Shown here one piece after another: positions 63,778-64,000 of a stretch of DNA of 64,000 nucleotides. The position numbers and the translations under genes were made by a program. The stretch is from an endosymbiont of unidentified scaly snail isolate Monju (GTDB lineage: Bacteria > Pseudomonadota > Gammaproteobacteria > Chromatiales > Chromatiaceae), in assembly GCF_000801295.1 (NCBI RefSeq), contig NZ_AP012978.1, positions 1,674,001 to 1,738,000 on the forward strand. The letters run 5' to 3'. The notes under the pieces are model-generated. The model did no database searches, had not been told where the DNA came from, and saw only the letters and a program-made list of their open reading frames with translations. Every line of letters starts with the position of its first letter. The first letter of the stretch is position 1.

Positions 63778-64000
63778 ATGACCGATTCCTTTGTCGAAGC
63801 ATGCCTCAAGAAGGACAAGGCCCTGCGTTCCCGGGTGCGCCTGATGGGTAACATGCTGGGTGAGGTGGTGGCATCCCAGTCGGGAGAAGAAGTGCTGCAT
63901 CACATCGAGCGTCTGCGCAAGGGCTTCATCCGCTTGCGCAAGGACCCGGATCCGGGCCGGCTCAAGCGCCTGAAAAAGCTGATCGACCGCCTGCCCCCGC
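63778..64000 (+). CDS. ppc: Phosphoenolpyruvate carboxylase, N-terminal fragment
   Basis: The first 74 codons before the window ends. KDKALRSRVRLMGNMLGEVV, then the LRKGFIRLRKD helix, is the conserved beginning of PEP carboxylase, which makes oxaloacetate from PEP and bicarbonate. The start ATG lies 90 bases from the divergent pgi start. Confidence 0.8.
   Translation, partial: MTDSFVEACLKKDKALRSRVRLMGNMLGEVVASQSGEEVLHHIERLRKGFIRLRKDPDPGRLKRLKKLIDRLPP

Overview
The window is high-GC DNA (roughly two thirds G+C by eye) from a gammaproteobacterium. The block aat-bpt-infA, clpA-clpS, cspD, icd, rluE is a gammaproteobacterial arrangement, and mfd-csiV and zipA-ligA next to smc agree with it. The nirS-type denitrification genes, a DsrE-like protein and the copper genes suggest a free-living facultative denitrifier, possibly a sulfur oxidiser of the Chromatiales type. 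That last placement is inference. No phage, insertion sequence, CRISPR array or rRNA operon was seen.

Layout. 1-16.3 kb is housekeeping: ald (partial), trxB, a PilZ protein, a FemAB-like acyltransferase with aat and bpt (N-end rule), infA, clpA/clpS, a cold-shock protein, icd, rluE, a PAS/AAA+ regulator divergent from a DsrE-like protein, mfd and csiV. 16.4-23.4 kb is a complete nitric oxide reductase cluster on the minus strand, norC-norB-norE-norF-norQ-(membrane protein)-(polyferredoxin)-norD. A Crp/Fnr regulator of Dnr type diverges from norC, with Fnr/Dnr boxes between them. 24.6-33.9 kb is the cytochrome cd1 nitrite reductase and heme d1 cluster, read nirS-E-C-F-D-L-GH-J-(cytochrome c')-N, with two more boxes upstream of nirS. 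34.0-41.1 kb is a copper tolerance operon (Cys-rich protein, CopA oxidase, CopB, cupredoxin, CopG, cytochrome c, CopZ-like, copper ATPase). 41.3-49.7 kb holds an SH3 lipoprotein, two tRNAs, ligA, zipA and smc. 49.9-64 kb holds queF, an FGGY kinase, a sugar epimerase, two small conserved proteins, a broken dnaE2, a phosphoglycerate-mutase-like protein, hom, an alanine-type aminotransferase, an Mth938-like protein, mltF, pgi and the start of ppc.

How the genes work together. NirS would reduce nitrite to NO. The nirE/D/L/G/H/J/F/N genes would build its heme d1, and NorCB would reduce NO to N2O under Dnr control. The copper operon detoxifies periplasmic copper.

The most striking feature is the number of broken reading frames. 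nirS has an in-frame TAG between its two domains. nirE lacks its N-terminal SAM-binding loop. nirC, dnr and the acyltransferase have one-base shifts. bpt, the copper ATPase and dnaE2 have internal deletions. norCB and the rest of the nir accessory genes are intact. Either denitrification (plus a few other genes) is decaying here, or the assembly carries indel errors; only read mapping can decide. Dispersed GC-rich palindromic repeats are common. One cluster has inserted in frame into a coding region, and a 19-base piece of the same repeat lies at the dnaE2 deletion scar.
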